DNA of 64,000 nt, from contig JBDSJD010000015.1 in the NCBI GenBank assembly GCA_039917615.1, positions 62,001 through 126,000 on the forward strand, read 5' to 3'. Under the pieces are notes generated by a model. It was not told the origin of the DNA. It made no database searches and saw only the letters and a list, made by a program, of their open reading frames with translations. Position 1 is the stretch's first letter; each line of letters opens with the position of its first letter. The translations under genes and the position numbers were made by a program. This document shows positions 25,332 through 33,412 of this stretch, in pieces. The stretch comes from ZC4RG30 sp039917615 (GTDB lineage Bacteria; Pseudomonadota; Gammaproteobacteria; Steroidobacterales; Steroidobacteraceae).

Positions 25332-25826
25332 ATGGCCCAAGAAAACTGGTCCCTGAGCGTCAACGGACGTACACACCAGGTAAGCGCAGCGGCAGATACA
25401 CCGCTGCTGTACGTACTACAAAACGACTTGGCGCTGAAAGGACCCCGCTTCGGCTGTGGCCTCGCGCAGTGCGGTTCATGTTCCGTGCTGATTGATGACA
25501 GGGAGGTACGGGCCTGCGTAACTCCGGTCGGCACTGTGGCCGGCCGCGCCATCACCACGCTGGAAGGCATCCCTGCCTGGTATGCAAAGCAGCGCGGCCT
25601 GCGGCGCGCACCCGACCTGCATCCAGTGCAACAGGCCCTGGTGGATGAACAGGCGCCACAGTGCGGCTATTGTATGAACGGCATCGTGGTCAAGGCCGCC
25701 GAGCTGCTCGCGGGCAATCCGCGGCCCACCGAAGCGCAGATCCGCACCGCGCTGAACGGTCATCTCTGCCGCTGCGGCGCCTATCCCTCCATCCTGCGGG
25801 CGATTCAGAAAGCTGCGCAGTCATGA
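25332..25826 (+). CDS. Isoquinoline 1-oxidoreductase-like 2Fe-2S subunit
   Basis: The 164-residue protein has the two 2Fe-2S domains of IorA-type subunits: FGCGLAQCGSCSVL with VRAC, then QCGYCMNGIVVKAAELL and CRCGAYPSILRAI. It has no signal peptide and would leave the cell with its partner. It is coupled to the molybdopterin subunit by an ATGA overlap and is divergent from the other molybdenum hydroxylase operon, with 74 bases between the start codons. Confidence 0.93.
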   Translation: MAQENWSLSVNGRTHQVSAAADTPLLYVLQNDLALKGPRFGCGLAQCGSCSVLIDDREVRACVTPVGTVAGRAITTLEGIPAWYAKQRGLRRAPDLHPVQQALVDEQAPQCGYCMNGIVVKAAELLAGNPRPTEAQIRTALNGHLCRCGAYPSILRAIQKAAQS

Positions 25827-28078
25827 TGGACCAACAGTTCGCCACCGATCGGCGCAGCTTCCTGAAACAGGGCGGCGCGCTGCTGGTGGGGATGTCACTG
25901 GCCGGTTGCATGGCAACACCCCGCGACAACGGTGCTCCGTCCGCCACGACCGGCACGCTCACCCCTGCAAGACCTGGCCCGCCACCCGCGACGCAGCTCG
26001 ATACCTGGCTTGCGATCCACGAAGACAACACGGCCACGCTTTACATGGGATTCGCGGAGCTGGGGCAAGGCGTAACCACTGCGCTGCTGCAGATCGCTGC
26101 AGAGGAACTGGATCTGGGCATGGACCAGATCCGCGCCGCACCGCTCGATACACAGGTGTCACCCAACCAGGGCGGCACCTACTCAAGCGCGTCGGTGCAA
26201 CGCGGCCGGCCGCAGATTGCGATGGCCGCGGCACAGGCACGCGCGGCGCTGCTGGTTCGTGCAGCCGGGCGTCTCGAGGTACCTGTTGAACATCTCGCAG
26301 TCGAGCGCGGCATCGTGCGTGTCACAGGCAAACCGCGCCGCAAAGTGTCCTATGGGGAACTCATCGGCGGCGAGAGATTCAATCTGGACATGACTGGCAG
26401 CCCGCCGCTGAAACCGGTTTCGGCGTGGCGGCTGCTTGGCCAGCGCGTGCCGCGCGATGATCTCGCGGGCAAGGTCAACGCAACGCACACCTATATCCAG
26501 CAGCTGCGCCTGCCGGCGATGCTGCATGCACGAGTTGTGCGTCCGCGCGGCCAGGCCAGCTACGTTGTCGGCGCCCGTGTGATCCGCGTCGACGAGACCA
26601 GCATCCAGGGGATCAGCGACGTCCGCGTAGTGAGACGGGGGGATTTCATCGGTGTCCTCGCGCCACTGGAATGGGATGCCGTGCGCGCCGCGCAACAACT
26701 GGTAGTGGAATGGGAGCAACCTGCCCCGTTGCCTGGAAGCACGGCCCTGCACTCGCACATGCGCGCAGGCAGCAGCATCGACAACGTCGTGCTCGAACGC
26801 GGCAATGTGCGGGTGGCTTCGGATGAAGCAGCCTTCACGGTTGCACAGCGCGGCTTCGCCCCCTACCAGGCGCATGCACCTTTTGCACCCAACTGCGCGC
26901 TGGCGGACATCCGCGCCAACGAGGGGCTCGTCATCTGCTCTTCACAGGATGTGTATGCCGCCCGGCGAAGCATCGCTGCTGTTCTGGGAATGCGCGAGGA
27001 ACAGCTGCGTGTGCAGTATGCAGAAGGTTCCGGCACCTATGGCCACAGCTGTTACGACGATGCTGCGCAGGCCGCAGCGCTGCTGTCGCTGCTGGCCGGC
27101 GCGCCAGTGCGCCTGCAGCTGATGCGCTGGGACGAGCATGGCTGGGACAACTACGGCGCGCCACACGTAGGCGAGGTGCGTGTCTCTGCCGATGCCGAAG
27201 GCAGGCTCGTCTCGTACGAATACCATGGCTGGCAGCACAACTGGAGTCAGGTGGAAACCACAGCGCAACTGGCTGGCGCTGCGGCCACCGAGTGGCCGCC
27301 AGTTGCGGCGCAGGGCGTCAATCCGCTGGTGTGCGGCGGCATGTATGACATCCCCAACCTGAAGCTGGTCAACCACCGGCTGCCGGCATTGCAGTATCTG
27401 CGCGCCGGATGGCTGCGGTCGCCGCTGGATCTGGCCTATGCATTTGTTTCAGAGCAGGCCATCGATCAGCTGGCGGTTACCCTCAACGTCGATCCAGTTG
27501 AATACAGGCGGCGCAATATCCGCGACCCGCGGTGGCTTGGGGTGATGGACGCGGCCGCAACCGCTGCCGTCTGGAACAGGCCCTGGCAGCCGGGGCGACT
27601 GGGCACCCAACGCTTGCGGCGCGGTCGCGGCATTGGCCTGGGCACCCATCTGGCTTCCTATGGCGCTGCTGTTGCAGAGGTCGAGGTCGACATGCAGAGC
27701 GGTGGCGTGCGCGTCCTGCACCTCGTTGGCGCTCTGGACGCGGGCCTCGTGATCAATCCGCTCATCGTCGAGCGCCAGATCGAGGGCCAACTGGTGCAAG
27801 CGACCAGCCGCATGCTGCTGGAGGAAGTCCTGTTCGACCAGTCGCGGGTCACCAGTCTCGACTGGCAGAGCTACCCCGTTCTGCGCTTCGAGAATTGCCC
27901 TGCCATTACAGCCGTTGTCGTGCAGCAAACCGGGGAGCCGTCCACCGGCGCCGGCGAGGAGACCATGGCGGCTGCCGCGGCTGCCGTCGCCAATGCCTTT
28001 TTCGACGCCACCGGCAGGCGCATGGAGCAGTTCCCGCTGACGCCTGCCAGGGTGCTGGCGGCCCTGCGAGCGACCTGA
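25823..28078 (+). CDS. Isoquinoline 1-oxidoreductase-like molybdopterin subunit, Tat lipoprotein
   Basis: The 751-residue protein resembles IorB-type subunits, which carry the Tat signal of two-subunit hydroxylases. The N-terminus has DRRSFLK followed by a hydrophobic stretch ending LAGC, so Cys29 could be lipid-modified. Cofactor motifs include MGFAELGQGVTTALLQIAAEEL, and the catalytic Glu sits in GAGEETM near the C-terminus. It probably hydroxylates an N-heterocycle or oxidises an aldehyde; electrons may leave to an unlinked cytochrome. The ATG at 25823 overlaps the 2Fe-2S gene stop. Confidence 0.92.
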   Translation: MMDQQFATDRRSFLKQGGALLVGMSLAGCMATPRDNGAPSATTGTLTPARPGPPPATQLDTWLAIHEDNTATLYMGFAELGQGVTTALLQIAAEELDLGMDQIRAAPLDTQVSPNQGGTYSSASVQRGRPQIAMAAAQARAALLVRAAGRLEVPVEHLAVERGIVRVTGKPRRKVSYGELIGGERFNLDMTGSPPLKPVSAWRLLGQRVPRDDLAGKVNATHTYIQQLRLPAMLHARVVRPRGQASYVVGARVIRVDETSIQGISDVRVVRRGDFIGVLAPLEWDAVRAAQQLVVEWEQPAPLPGSTALHSHMRAGSSIDNVVLERGNVRVASDEAAFTVAQRGFAPYQAHAPFAPNCALADIRANEGLVICSSQDVYAARRSIAAVLGMREEQLRVQYAEGSGTYGHSCYDDAAQAAALLSLLAGAPVRLQLMRWDEHGWDNYGAPHVGEVRVSADAEGRLVSYEYHGWQHNWSQVETTAQLAGAAATEWPPVAAQGVNPLVCGGMYDIPNLKLVNHRLPALQYLRAGWLRSPLDLAYAFVSEQAIDQLAVTLNVDPVEYRRRNIRDPRWLGVMDAAATAAVWNRPWQPGRLGTQRLRRGRGIGLGTHLASYGAAVAEVEVDMQSGGVRVLHLVGALDAGLVINPLIVERQIEGQLVQATSRMLLEEVLFDQSRVTSLDWQSYPVLRFENCPAITAVVVQQTGEPSTGAGEETMAAAAAAVANAFFDATGRRMEQFPLTPARVLAALRAT

Positions 28079-28191
28079 TTCGGGGTGCGGAGGTCGGGGA
28101 AAGTGGATTGCCACCCGCTCCGCAACAGCCTTCCCCGCGGAGGTAAAAACGGGGTACCTTCGGTGTTGTAGACCTCGACTGGAGTTGAATC

Positions 28192-28692
28192 ATGGCCCTT
28201 TGGGACAAACCCGAGACTGTCGCCCCGTCCGCAATACCGACGCCGGGCGCGGCACCACGCAGCAGCACGCTGCCCACCCCTAATTCCACTGACACTGCCC
28301 TGGCGCCGAAGGAACGCATGGAAATGAAAGAATCGATCATCGCTTCCGGCCTTTCCATCGAAGGCAAGATCATTGGCAGCGGCCACGTCAGGGTCGCCGG
28401 CAAGTTCAAGGGCGACATTCAGGTCGAAGGCAACCTGCACATCGACAATGGTGCCCGGGTCGAAGGTCAGGTGCGGGCCAGCGAGGTGCTGGTGAGCGGC
28501 GAACTGCAAGGCAACATCGAAAGCGCCAAACGTGTCGAGCTGCTGCAGGGCGGCGCCATCACCGGCGACGTGAAAGCCGGCTCGTTCACGGTGGCCGCCG
28601 GTTCGCGCATGCGCGGCGCAGTGGACTTCGGATTCGACGATAGCGCCAAGACCGCGACGCTGGCCGACCGGGGCCGCAGCAACGTCGCATGA
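28192..28692 (+). CDS. Bactofilin
   Basis: The 166-residue protein has a disordered Pro/Ser-rich N-terminus (1-45) followed by the bactofilin beta-helix, seen as short repeats with Gly and Val/Ile spacing (SIEGKIIGSGHVRVAGKF, then VEGNLHIDNGARVEG). Bactofilins form nucleotide-free filaments that scaffold cell-shape and envelope proteins. It heads a tightly coupled run that continues with a zinc-ribbon protein and an ABC exporter pair. Confidence 0.92.
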   Translation: MALWDKPETVAPSAIPTPGAAPRSSTLPTPNSTDTALAPKERMEMKESIIASGLSIEGKIIGSGHVRVAGKFKGDIQVEGNLHIDNGARVEGQVRASEVLVSGELQGNIESAKRVELLQGGAITGDVKAGSFTVAAGSRMRGAVDFGFDDSAKTATLADRGRSNVA

Positions 28693-29060
28693 TCGGGACG
28701 GCGCGCCCCATCAACCAGGCCGGTGCCACGCGCACCTGTCCGCACTGTCGAGCCACGATTCTCGAGAGCGCGATCATCTGCCCTGGCTGCAAGCATCATC
28801 TGCGCTTCGACAAGGATGCGCGGGTCGGTGCAGCAGCCGCGATGAAGACGGCCTGGCAGATCGAAGGCACGCTGGATGCCGAGCGCATGGACGCCGCATC
28901 GGAATACGCCATCCTGGTGGTGGTGCGCAACGAGCGCAACGAGGAAATTGCCCGGCAAATAGTGAATGTTGGCGCGCTGCAGGGCGCGGAACGCCGCACT
29001 TTTGCACTTTCCATCGAGATGTCCGAGCCCAAGCCGACTGTGCCGCTGCGTCGCCGCTGA
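28689..29060 (+). CDS. Zinc-ribbon protein coupled to bactofilin
   Basis: The 123-residue protein has an N-terminal zinc ribbon (TCPHC at 16-20 and CPGCKHH about ten residues later) and a C-terminal beta-rich region (ASEYAILVVVRNERNEEIARQIV). The C-terminal part is not recognised. The ATG overlaps the bactofilin stop (ATGA), so the two are translated together. It may work with the filament, but no function is established. Confidence 0.75.
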   Translation: MIGTARPINQAGATRTCPHCRATILESAIICPGCKHHLRFDKDARVGAAAAMKTAWQIEGTLDAERMDAASEYAILVVVRNERNEEIARQIVNVGALQGAERRTFALSIEMSEPKPTVPLRRR

Positions 29061-29064
29061 TCGC

Positions 29065-29991
29065 GTGCTTCCTGTGCTGCGAATCGAGGGTCTCGGCAAG
29101 ACCTACGCCGGCGGTCTGGTCGCACTGAAGAACATCAACCTGGACATCCGCCGCGGCGAGATCTTCGCGTTGCTCGGACCCAATGGCGCCGGCAAGACCA
29201 CCTTGATCGGCATCATCTGCGGGCTGGTTAACGCCACCAGCGGGCGCGCGCTGGTCGACGGCCACGATACGCAGCGGCAGGCCCGCGCGGCGCGGGCGCT
29301 GATTGGCCTGGTGCCGCAGGAGCTTACAACCGATGCCTTCGAAGCGGTACACGCGGCCGTAAGCTTCAGCCGCGGCCTGTTTGGTCATGCGCCGAACCCG
29401 GCGCTGGTCGAGAAGGTGCTGCGATCGCTGTCGCTATGGGACAAGCGCGATGCAAAAATCATGACCCTGTCTGGCGGCATGAAGCGCCGCGTGATGATCG
29501 CCAAGGCACTGATTCACGAGCCGCAGGTGCTGTTTCTCGACGAACCTTCCGCGGGCGTGGACGTGGAGTTGCGAAAAGACATGTGGCGACTGGTGCGCGA
29601 TCTGCGCGACAGCGGTGTCACCATCATCCTGACCACGCACTACATCGAGGAAGCCGAAGAGATGGCCGACCGCATCGGCATCATCACCAAGGGTGAGCTG
29701 ATCCTGGTCGAAGACAAATCGACGCTGATCAGCAAGCTGGGCCGCAAGGAGCTCCGGCTGCACCTGCTGCAAAAACTGGAATCGGTGCCCCCGACGTTGG
29801 GCGCTTATGCACTTACGCTCACCGATGAGGGCATGACCCTGGTGTTCACCTTCCGGAACGACCAGGAACGGGCCCGCATCGCTGCGCTGTTGCGCGAGGT
29901 TCACCAGGCTGGCATCGAGTTCCGCGACTTGGAAACCCAGCAGAGTTCGCTGGAAGACATCTTTGTGTCGCTGGTGCGGGGGGCTGCATGA
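29065..29991 (+). CDS. ABC-2 transporter ATP-binding protein, YadG-like
   Basis: The 308-residue ATPase has Walker A GPNGAGKTT, signature LSGGMKRRV, Walker B VLFLDEPSAGVD and H-switch TTHYIEEAEEMADR. Its length equals that of E. coli YadG. I chose the GTG at 29065, just before the conserved LRIEGLGKTY; a second GTG at 29074 is possible. It begins four bases after the zinc-ribbon gene and overlaps the permease gene (ATGA). Confidence 0.92.
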   Translation: MLPVLRIEGLGKTYAGGLVALKNINLDIRRGEIFALLGPNGAGKTTLIGIICGLVNATSGRALVDGHDTQRQARAARALIGLVPQELTTDAFEAVHAAVSFSRGLFGHAPNPALVEKVLRSLSLWDKRDAKIMTLSGGMKRRVMIAKALIHEPQVLFLDEPSAGVDVELRKDMWRLVRDLRDSGVTIILTTHYIEEAEEMADRIGIITKGELILVEDKSTLISKLGRKELRLHLLQKLESVPPTLGAYALTLTDEGMTLVFTFRNDQERARIAALLREVHQAGIEFRDLETQQSSLEDIFVSLVRGAA

Positions 29992-30749
29992 ACCTGCACG
30001 CCGTTCGTGCCATCTACCGCTTCGAGATGGCACGCACTTTCCGCACACTAGGGCAGAGCATCCTGACGCCGGTGCTGACTACTTCCCTCTATTTCGTGGT
30101 GTTTGGTTCCGCCATTGGATCGCGAATGACCGAGATCGGTGGCATTGCCTTTGCAGCATTCATTGTGCCGGGCCTCATCATGCTGTCGGTGCTCAACGAA
30201 AGTATCGGCAATGCCTCGTTCGGCATCTATTTCCCAAAGTGGTCGGGCACGATCTACGAACTACTGTCTGCACCGGTGGGCACGATCGAAATCGTGCTTG
30301 GTTATGTTGGCGCCGCGGCCACCAAATCCGTGCTCATTGGCCTCATCATCCTGGCCACGTCCGCGCTGTTTGTGCCGCTGCAGATCCTGCATCCATTCTG
30401 GATGCTGGTGTTCCTGGCACTTACCGCACTGACCTTCAGCATGTTCGGCTTCGTGCTCGGCATCTGGGCGACCAGCTGGGAGAAGCTGCAGTTCGTACCC
30501 GCGCTGATCATCACCCCGCTCACATTTCTTGGGGGCAGCTTCTACTCCATCGACATGCTGCCACCAGTGTGGCGCGCGATTACCCTGTTCAATCCGGTGG
30601 TGTACCTCATCAGCGGCTTCCGCTGGAGTTTCTACGACAAGGCGGATCTGGACGTGAGGCTCAGCCTCGCGATCATCCTCATGATTCTGGTGGTCTGCAT
30701 GGCACTGGTCACCTGGATGATCCGCACCGGCTGGCGACTCCGGCACTGA
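29988..30749 (+). CDS. ABC-2 transporter permease, YadH-like
   Basis: The 253-residue membrane protein has about six transmembrane helices and ABC-2 signatures: SILTPVLTTSLYFVVFG near the start and FLGGSFYSIDMLPPVW in the last third. With the upstream ATPase it forms a YadGH-type exporter, whose substrate is unknown (glycan, lipid or drug). Its coupling to a bactofilin suggests an envelope role. Confidence 0.92.
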   Translation: MNLHAVRAIYRFEMARTFRTLGQSILTPVLTTSLYFVVFGSAIGSRMTEIGGIAFAAFIVPGLIMLSVLNESIGNASFGIYFPKWSGTIYELLSAPVGTIEIVLGYVGAAATKSVLIGLIILATSALFVPLQILHPFWMLVFLALTALTFSMFGFVLGIWATSWEKLQFVPALIITPLTFLGGSFYSIDMLPPVWRAITLFNPVVYLISGFRWSFYDKADLDVRLSLAIILMILVVCMALVTWMIRTGWRLRH

Positions 30750-30774
30750 CAGGCCGCGCAAACATGCCGGAATC

Positions 30775-30805
30775 TTGACTCTCCCCTAACGTCAGGCCCC
30801 ATAGT
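30775..30805 (+). promoter_or_regulatory. MerR-type promoter with 19-bp spacer and central dyad
   Basis: TTGACT (30775-30780) and CATAGT (30800-30805) are separated by 19 bases, the overlong spacing typical of promoters activated by MerR-family DNA twisting. A dyad CCTAAC/GTCAGG (30785-30796) sits at the centre of the spacer. Transcription would start around 30812-30813, on the ATG of the MerR gene, so the mRNA would be leaderless and autoregulated. Confidence 0.7.
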
Positions 30806-30812
30806 CCGGGCC

Positions 30813-31607
30813 ATGAAAAAGATGCACACCGTGAAGCAGCTCGCCCGACTGTCGGGCGTGTCGGTGCGGACCCTGCACTACTACGACGGGATCGGGCTGT
30901 TGCGGCCCGCGCAGGTCGGCGCCAATGGCTACCGCTATTACGGCCGCGACGAGCTGCTACGTCTGCAGCAGATCCTGCTGCACCGGGAGTTGGGGCTGTC
31001 CCTCGACACCATCGCAGCTCTGCTGGACACCAGTGACCGCAGCCGAATCGAGCGCCTGCGGGAATACCGTCAGCAACTGACACAACGTATTGCGCACCAC
31101 CACGAATTGATCGCCACAGTCGATCGCACGATCAACTTGCTTGAAGGAGAACAGCAGATGGAAACCGGGTCGATGTACAAGGGATTCTCTGCCGAGAAGC
31201 AGGCCGAGTATGAGGATTGGATCGTCAACCGCTACTCCTCGGATGAGCGCAGTCGCGACAATCTGCGCGTAGACATGCAGCGCAGCCGGCAGCACGTGGC
31301 GGGCTTCACCAAGGAGGACTTCGCCGCGCGCATGCGGCTGGCTGCCTTGGTCACGGCTGAACTGGCCGGGCATTGCCGAAGCGGCACGCCGACGGAGGAT
31401 TCCGCCCTCGCCCCGTTGCTGGAACGTCACCGCGAATGGGTGGCGGGCATGTGGGGCAAGCCCTGCTCACCGGTTGCCTACGCGGGTCTGGCCGATCTAT
31501 ATGAATCGCACCCGGATTTCAGGTCGCGCTATGAAACCCTGGCGACAGGATTCGCGGACTATCTGCCGGCGGCCATGCGCGCGTATTCGCGCAGCTCGTC
31601 GACATAG
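30813..31607 (+). CDS. MerR family regulator with TipAS-like domain
   Basis: The 264-residue protein has an N-terminal MerR winged helix (TVKQLARLSGVSVRTLHYYDGIGLLRP, with the wing at GYRYYG), a dimerisation helix (about 75-115) and a C-terminal TipAS-like antibiotic-recognition domain (MYKGFSAEKQAEYEDW through SHPDFRSRYE). TipA-type regulators bind thiopeptide-like drugs and activate their own gene. It follows the YadGH-like exporter, which may be a second target. An alternative Met lies at 30822. Confidence 0.9.
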   Translation: MKKMHTVKQLARLSGVSVRTLHYYDGIGLLRPAQVGANGYRYYGRDELLRLQQILLHRELGLSLDTIAALLDTSDRSRIERLREYRQQLTQRIAHHHELIATVDRTINLLEGEQQMETGSMYKGFSAEKQAEYEDWIVNRYSSDERSRDNLRVDMQRSRQHVAGFTKEDFAARMRLAALVTAELAGHCRSGTPTEDSALAPLLERHREWVAGMWGKPCSPVAYAGLADLYESHPDFRSRYETLATGFADYLPAAMRAYSRSSST

Positions 31608-31966
31608 GCTGGCTCCGGGTTTTCGGCTTCCGGCTGCGAAGCTGCGTCGGTCTGCGTTGCGGCGCTAGTCAGCGCTTCGAGCTGGGGGAAAGGCTCGCCG
31701 CCCCTGAGGCAGCGGCCGCTGTTGTTCAGCCAGCGTTCGATATGTTGTCTGAAACGCAGGATGGCGTCCTGCCGCAGCGTCTGCACCTGGGCATCGCCGG
31801 CGCGTGCCTGCGCCTTGCTCACCTGCCACCACCACTGCAGCCGATCAAGACGCCCGGCTTCCATATATGTGAAAGTGATGGTGAAGTGTCTGCCGCGCCC
31901 GGTTGCCGGTAATTCGGCAAAAGCAAAATAAGCCTCGACCGCGCGAGGCAGCTCGATATGCGTCAT
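31559..31966 (-). CDS. Hypothetical protein
   Basis: The 135-residue protein has a beta-rich first half (HFTITFTYMEAGRLDRLQWWW), a helical middle and an Ala/Gln/Glu-rich tail. I do not recognise it. Its 3' end overlaps the convergent MerR gene by 49 bases. A perfect TATAAT on the minus strand at 32015-32020 would give a leader of about 40 bases, which supports it being a real gene. Confidence 0.6.
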   Translation of the reverse strand: MTHIELPRAVEAYFAFAELPATGRGRHFTITFTYMEAGRLDRLQWWWQVSKAQARAGDAQVQTLRQDAILRFRQHIERWLNNSGRCLRGGEPFPQLEALTSAATQTDAASQPEAENPEPAYVDELREYARMAAGR

Positions 31967-32014
31967 GCTGGGGACCGCAACCTCAGTCGGAATCCGTGAC
32001 GATGGTGCGTTGCG

Positions 32015-32020
32015 ATTATA
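32015..32020 (-). promoter_or_regulatory. Candidate -10 box of the 31966 gene
   Basis: This reads TATAAT on the minus strand, with a weak -35-like TTCTCC 17 bases upstream. The plus strand overlaps with TATAAC (32017-32022), so a second start toward the HupE-like gene is possible. Confidence 0.4.
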
Positions 32021-32071
32021 ACATCATTCATTAAGGCGGAGAACGGAATGAAGTGGGGATATCGCAAGTAG

Positions 32072-32761
32072 ATGGTTACACGGACCACAAATCGACAACT
32101 GCTGTGGCTGGTGCTGGGCTGCGCACTACCCATGCTCATCTTTGCGCATGGTGTATCCAGTCGCGATGCGAATTTCGTCAAGTCCGTGCAGGGCGTGAAC
32201 TTCGGGCCCTTCGCCTACCTCGGCGCCAAACACATGGTAACCGGTTACGATCACCTGGCTTTCCTCGCCGGTGTGATCTTCCTGCTGTACCGCTTGCGCG
32301 ACGTGGCACTGTACGCCAGCCTGTTTGCGCTGGGACACAGCGTCACGCTGCTGGGTGCTGTGCTGCTGGGATTTCGGGCCAACCCTTACATCGTCGATGC
32401 GATCATCGGCTTGTCGGTGGTCTACAAGGGTTTCGAGAATCTCGACGGCTTCCGTAACTTCCGCTGGCGCATCGATCCGCGGGCAGCGGTGCTGGGTTTC
32501 GGACTAGTGCATGGACTGGGCCTCGCGACGAAGCTGCAGGAACTTCAGCTATCGCGCGATGGGCTCGCCACCAATCTTGTCGCGTTCAACCTGGGCGTGG
32601 AATTTGGCCAACTGGCCGCGCTCACCGTGATGGTGCTGCTGTTCACGCTCTGGCGCAGCACGAGCACCTTCAGGCCCTCCATCTACCCCGCCAATGTTCT
32701 GCTGATGGGCGTGGGATTCGTATTGGCCGGATACCAGCTGACCGGCTATCTGCTGCAATAA
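32072..32761 (+). CDS. HupE/UreJ-like membrane protein
   Basis: The 229-residue protein has a signal or first helix followed by about six transmembrane segments. It shows the family strings GYDHLAFLAGVIFLL and FGLVHGLGLATKL, with His and Asp residues that bind nickel or cobalt in HupE/UreJ relatives. No hydrogenase or urease genes lie nearby, so the metal and purpose are open. It is 11 bases ahead of a membrane-anchored protein gene on the same strand and likely works with it. Confidence 0.87.
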   Translation: MVTRTTNRQLLWLVLGCALPMLIFAHGVSSRDANFVKSVQGVNFGPFAYLGAKHMVTGYDHLAFLAGVIFLLYRLRDVALYASLFALGHSVTLLGAVLLGFRANPYIVDAIIGLSVVYKGFENLDGFRNFRWRIDPRAAVLGFGLVHGLGLATKLQELQLSRDGLATNLVAFNLGVEFGQLAALTVMVLLFTLWRSTSTFRPSIYPANVLLMGVGFVLAGYQLTGYLLQ

Positions 32762-32772
32762 AAAGGCGAAGC

Positions 32773-33405
32773 ATGAATATCCACACTCCAGGAACCCGTC
32801 CGCGCGTACTCATCGGTCTCGCAATAGCGGTAGTGCTCGCGCTCATCGTGCTGTTTGTTTTGGTGCTGCCGGCTGAGCGCGGCTACGATCCTACGGGCCT
32901 TGGCAGGCTGCTGGGCTTGACCACGATAAGCGAAAGGGACAAGTCCACCGATGCAAAGATCGAGGACACCCTCGGTGGCAACGACAATCTGGTTGCCGCT
33001 GCGGGTGCGAACCCCAAGGATCCCCTGCCCTTGCCAAATCCCGCCGTGAGCCAGCTTGAAACGCAACCGCCACGCACCGAGACGCTCACCATCAAGCTGG
33101 GCTTCGATGAGAAAACCGAGATCAAGGCTGTGCTCGGCAAGGCCAAGGCCATCGTCTACAGCTGGTCGGTGGAAGGCGGCAAGGTGTATGTCGATTTTCA
33201 CGGCCACGACCCAACCAAGGGCGACCACTACTGGGTGCGTTATGAAGAGGCCGATGGCATTACCGGCCGCAGCGGTTCGCTGGTAGCGCCGTTTGCCGGC
33301 GAACACGGCTGGTACTGGCTCAATGTCAGTGAAACGCCAGTGACCATCAAGCTCACGGTTACCGGCTATCAGGACAAAATGGTGAACTACGGCCTGCTGA
33401 AATAA
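32773..33405 (+). CDS. Transmembrane-anchor protein paired with HupE-like gene
   Basis: The 210-residue protein has a short cytoplasmic N-terminus, one transmembrane helix (about 11-33), a conserved YDPTGLGRLLGL just after it, a Pro-rich linker and a periplasmic beta-sandwich domain (KAIVYSWSVEGGKVYVDFHGHD, GEHGWYWLNVSE). I recall such proteins beside HupE/UreJ-like genes in other gammaproteobacteria; their function is unknown. The His and Asp in the GHD region could bind a metal. It converges with nasA. Confidence 0.8.
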   Translation: MNIHTPGTRPRVLIGLAIAVVLALIVLFVLVLPAERGYDPTGLGRLLGLTTISERDKSTDAKIEDTLGGNDNLVAAAGANPKDPLPLPNPAVSQLETQPPRTETLTIKLGFDEKTEIKAVLGKAKAIVYSWSVEGGKVYVDFHGHDPTKGDHYWVRYEEADGITGRSGSLVAPFAGEHGWYWLNVSETPVTIKLTVTGYQDKMVNYGLLK

Positions 33406-33412
33406 GCGCGCT

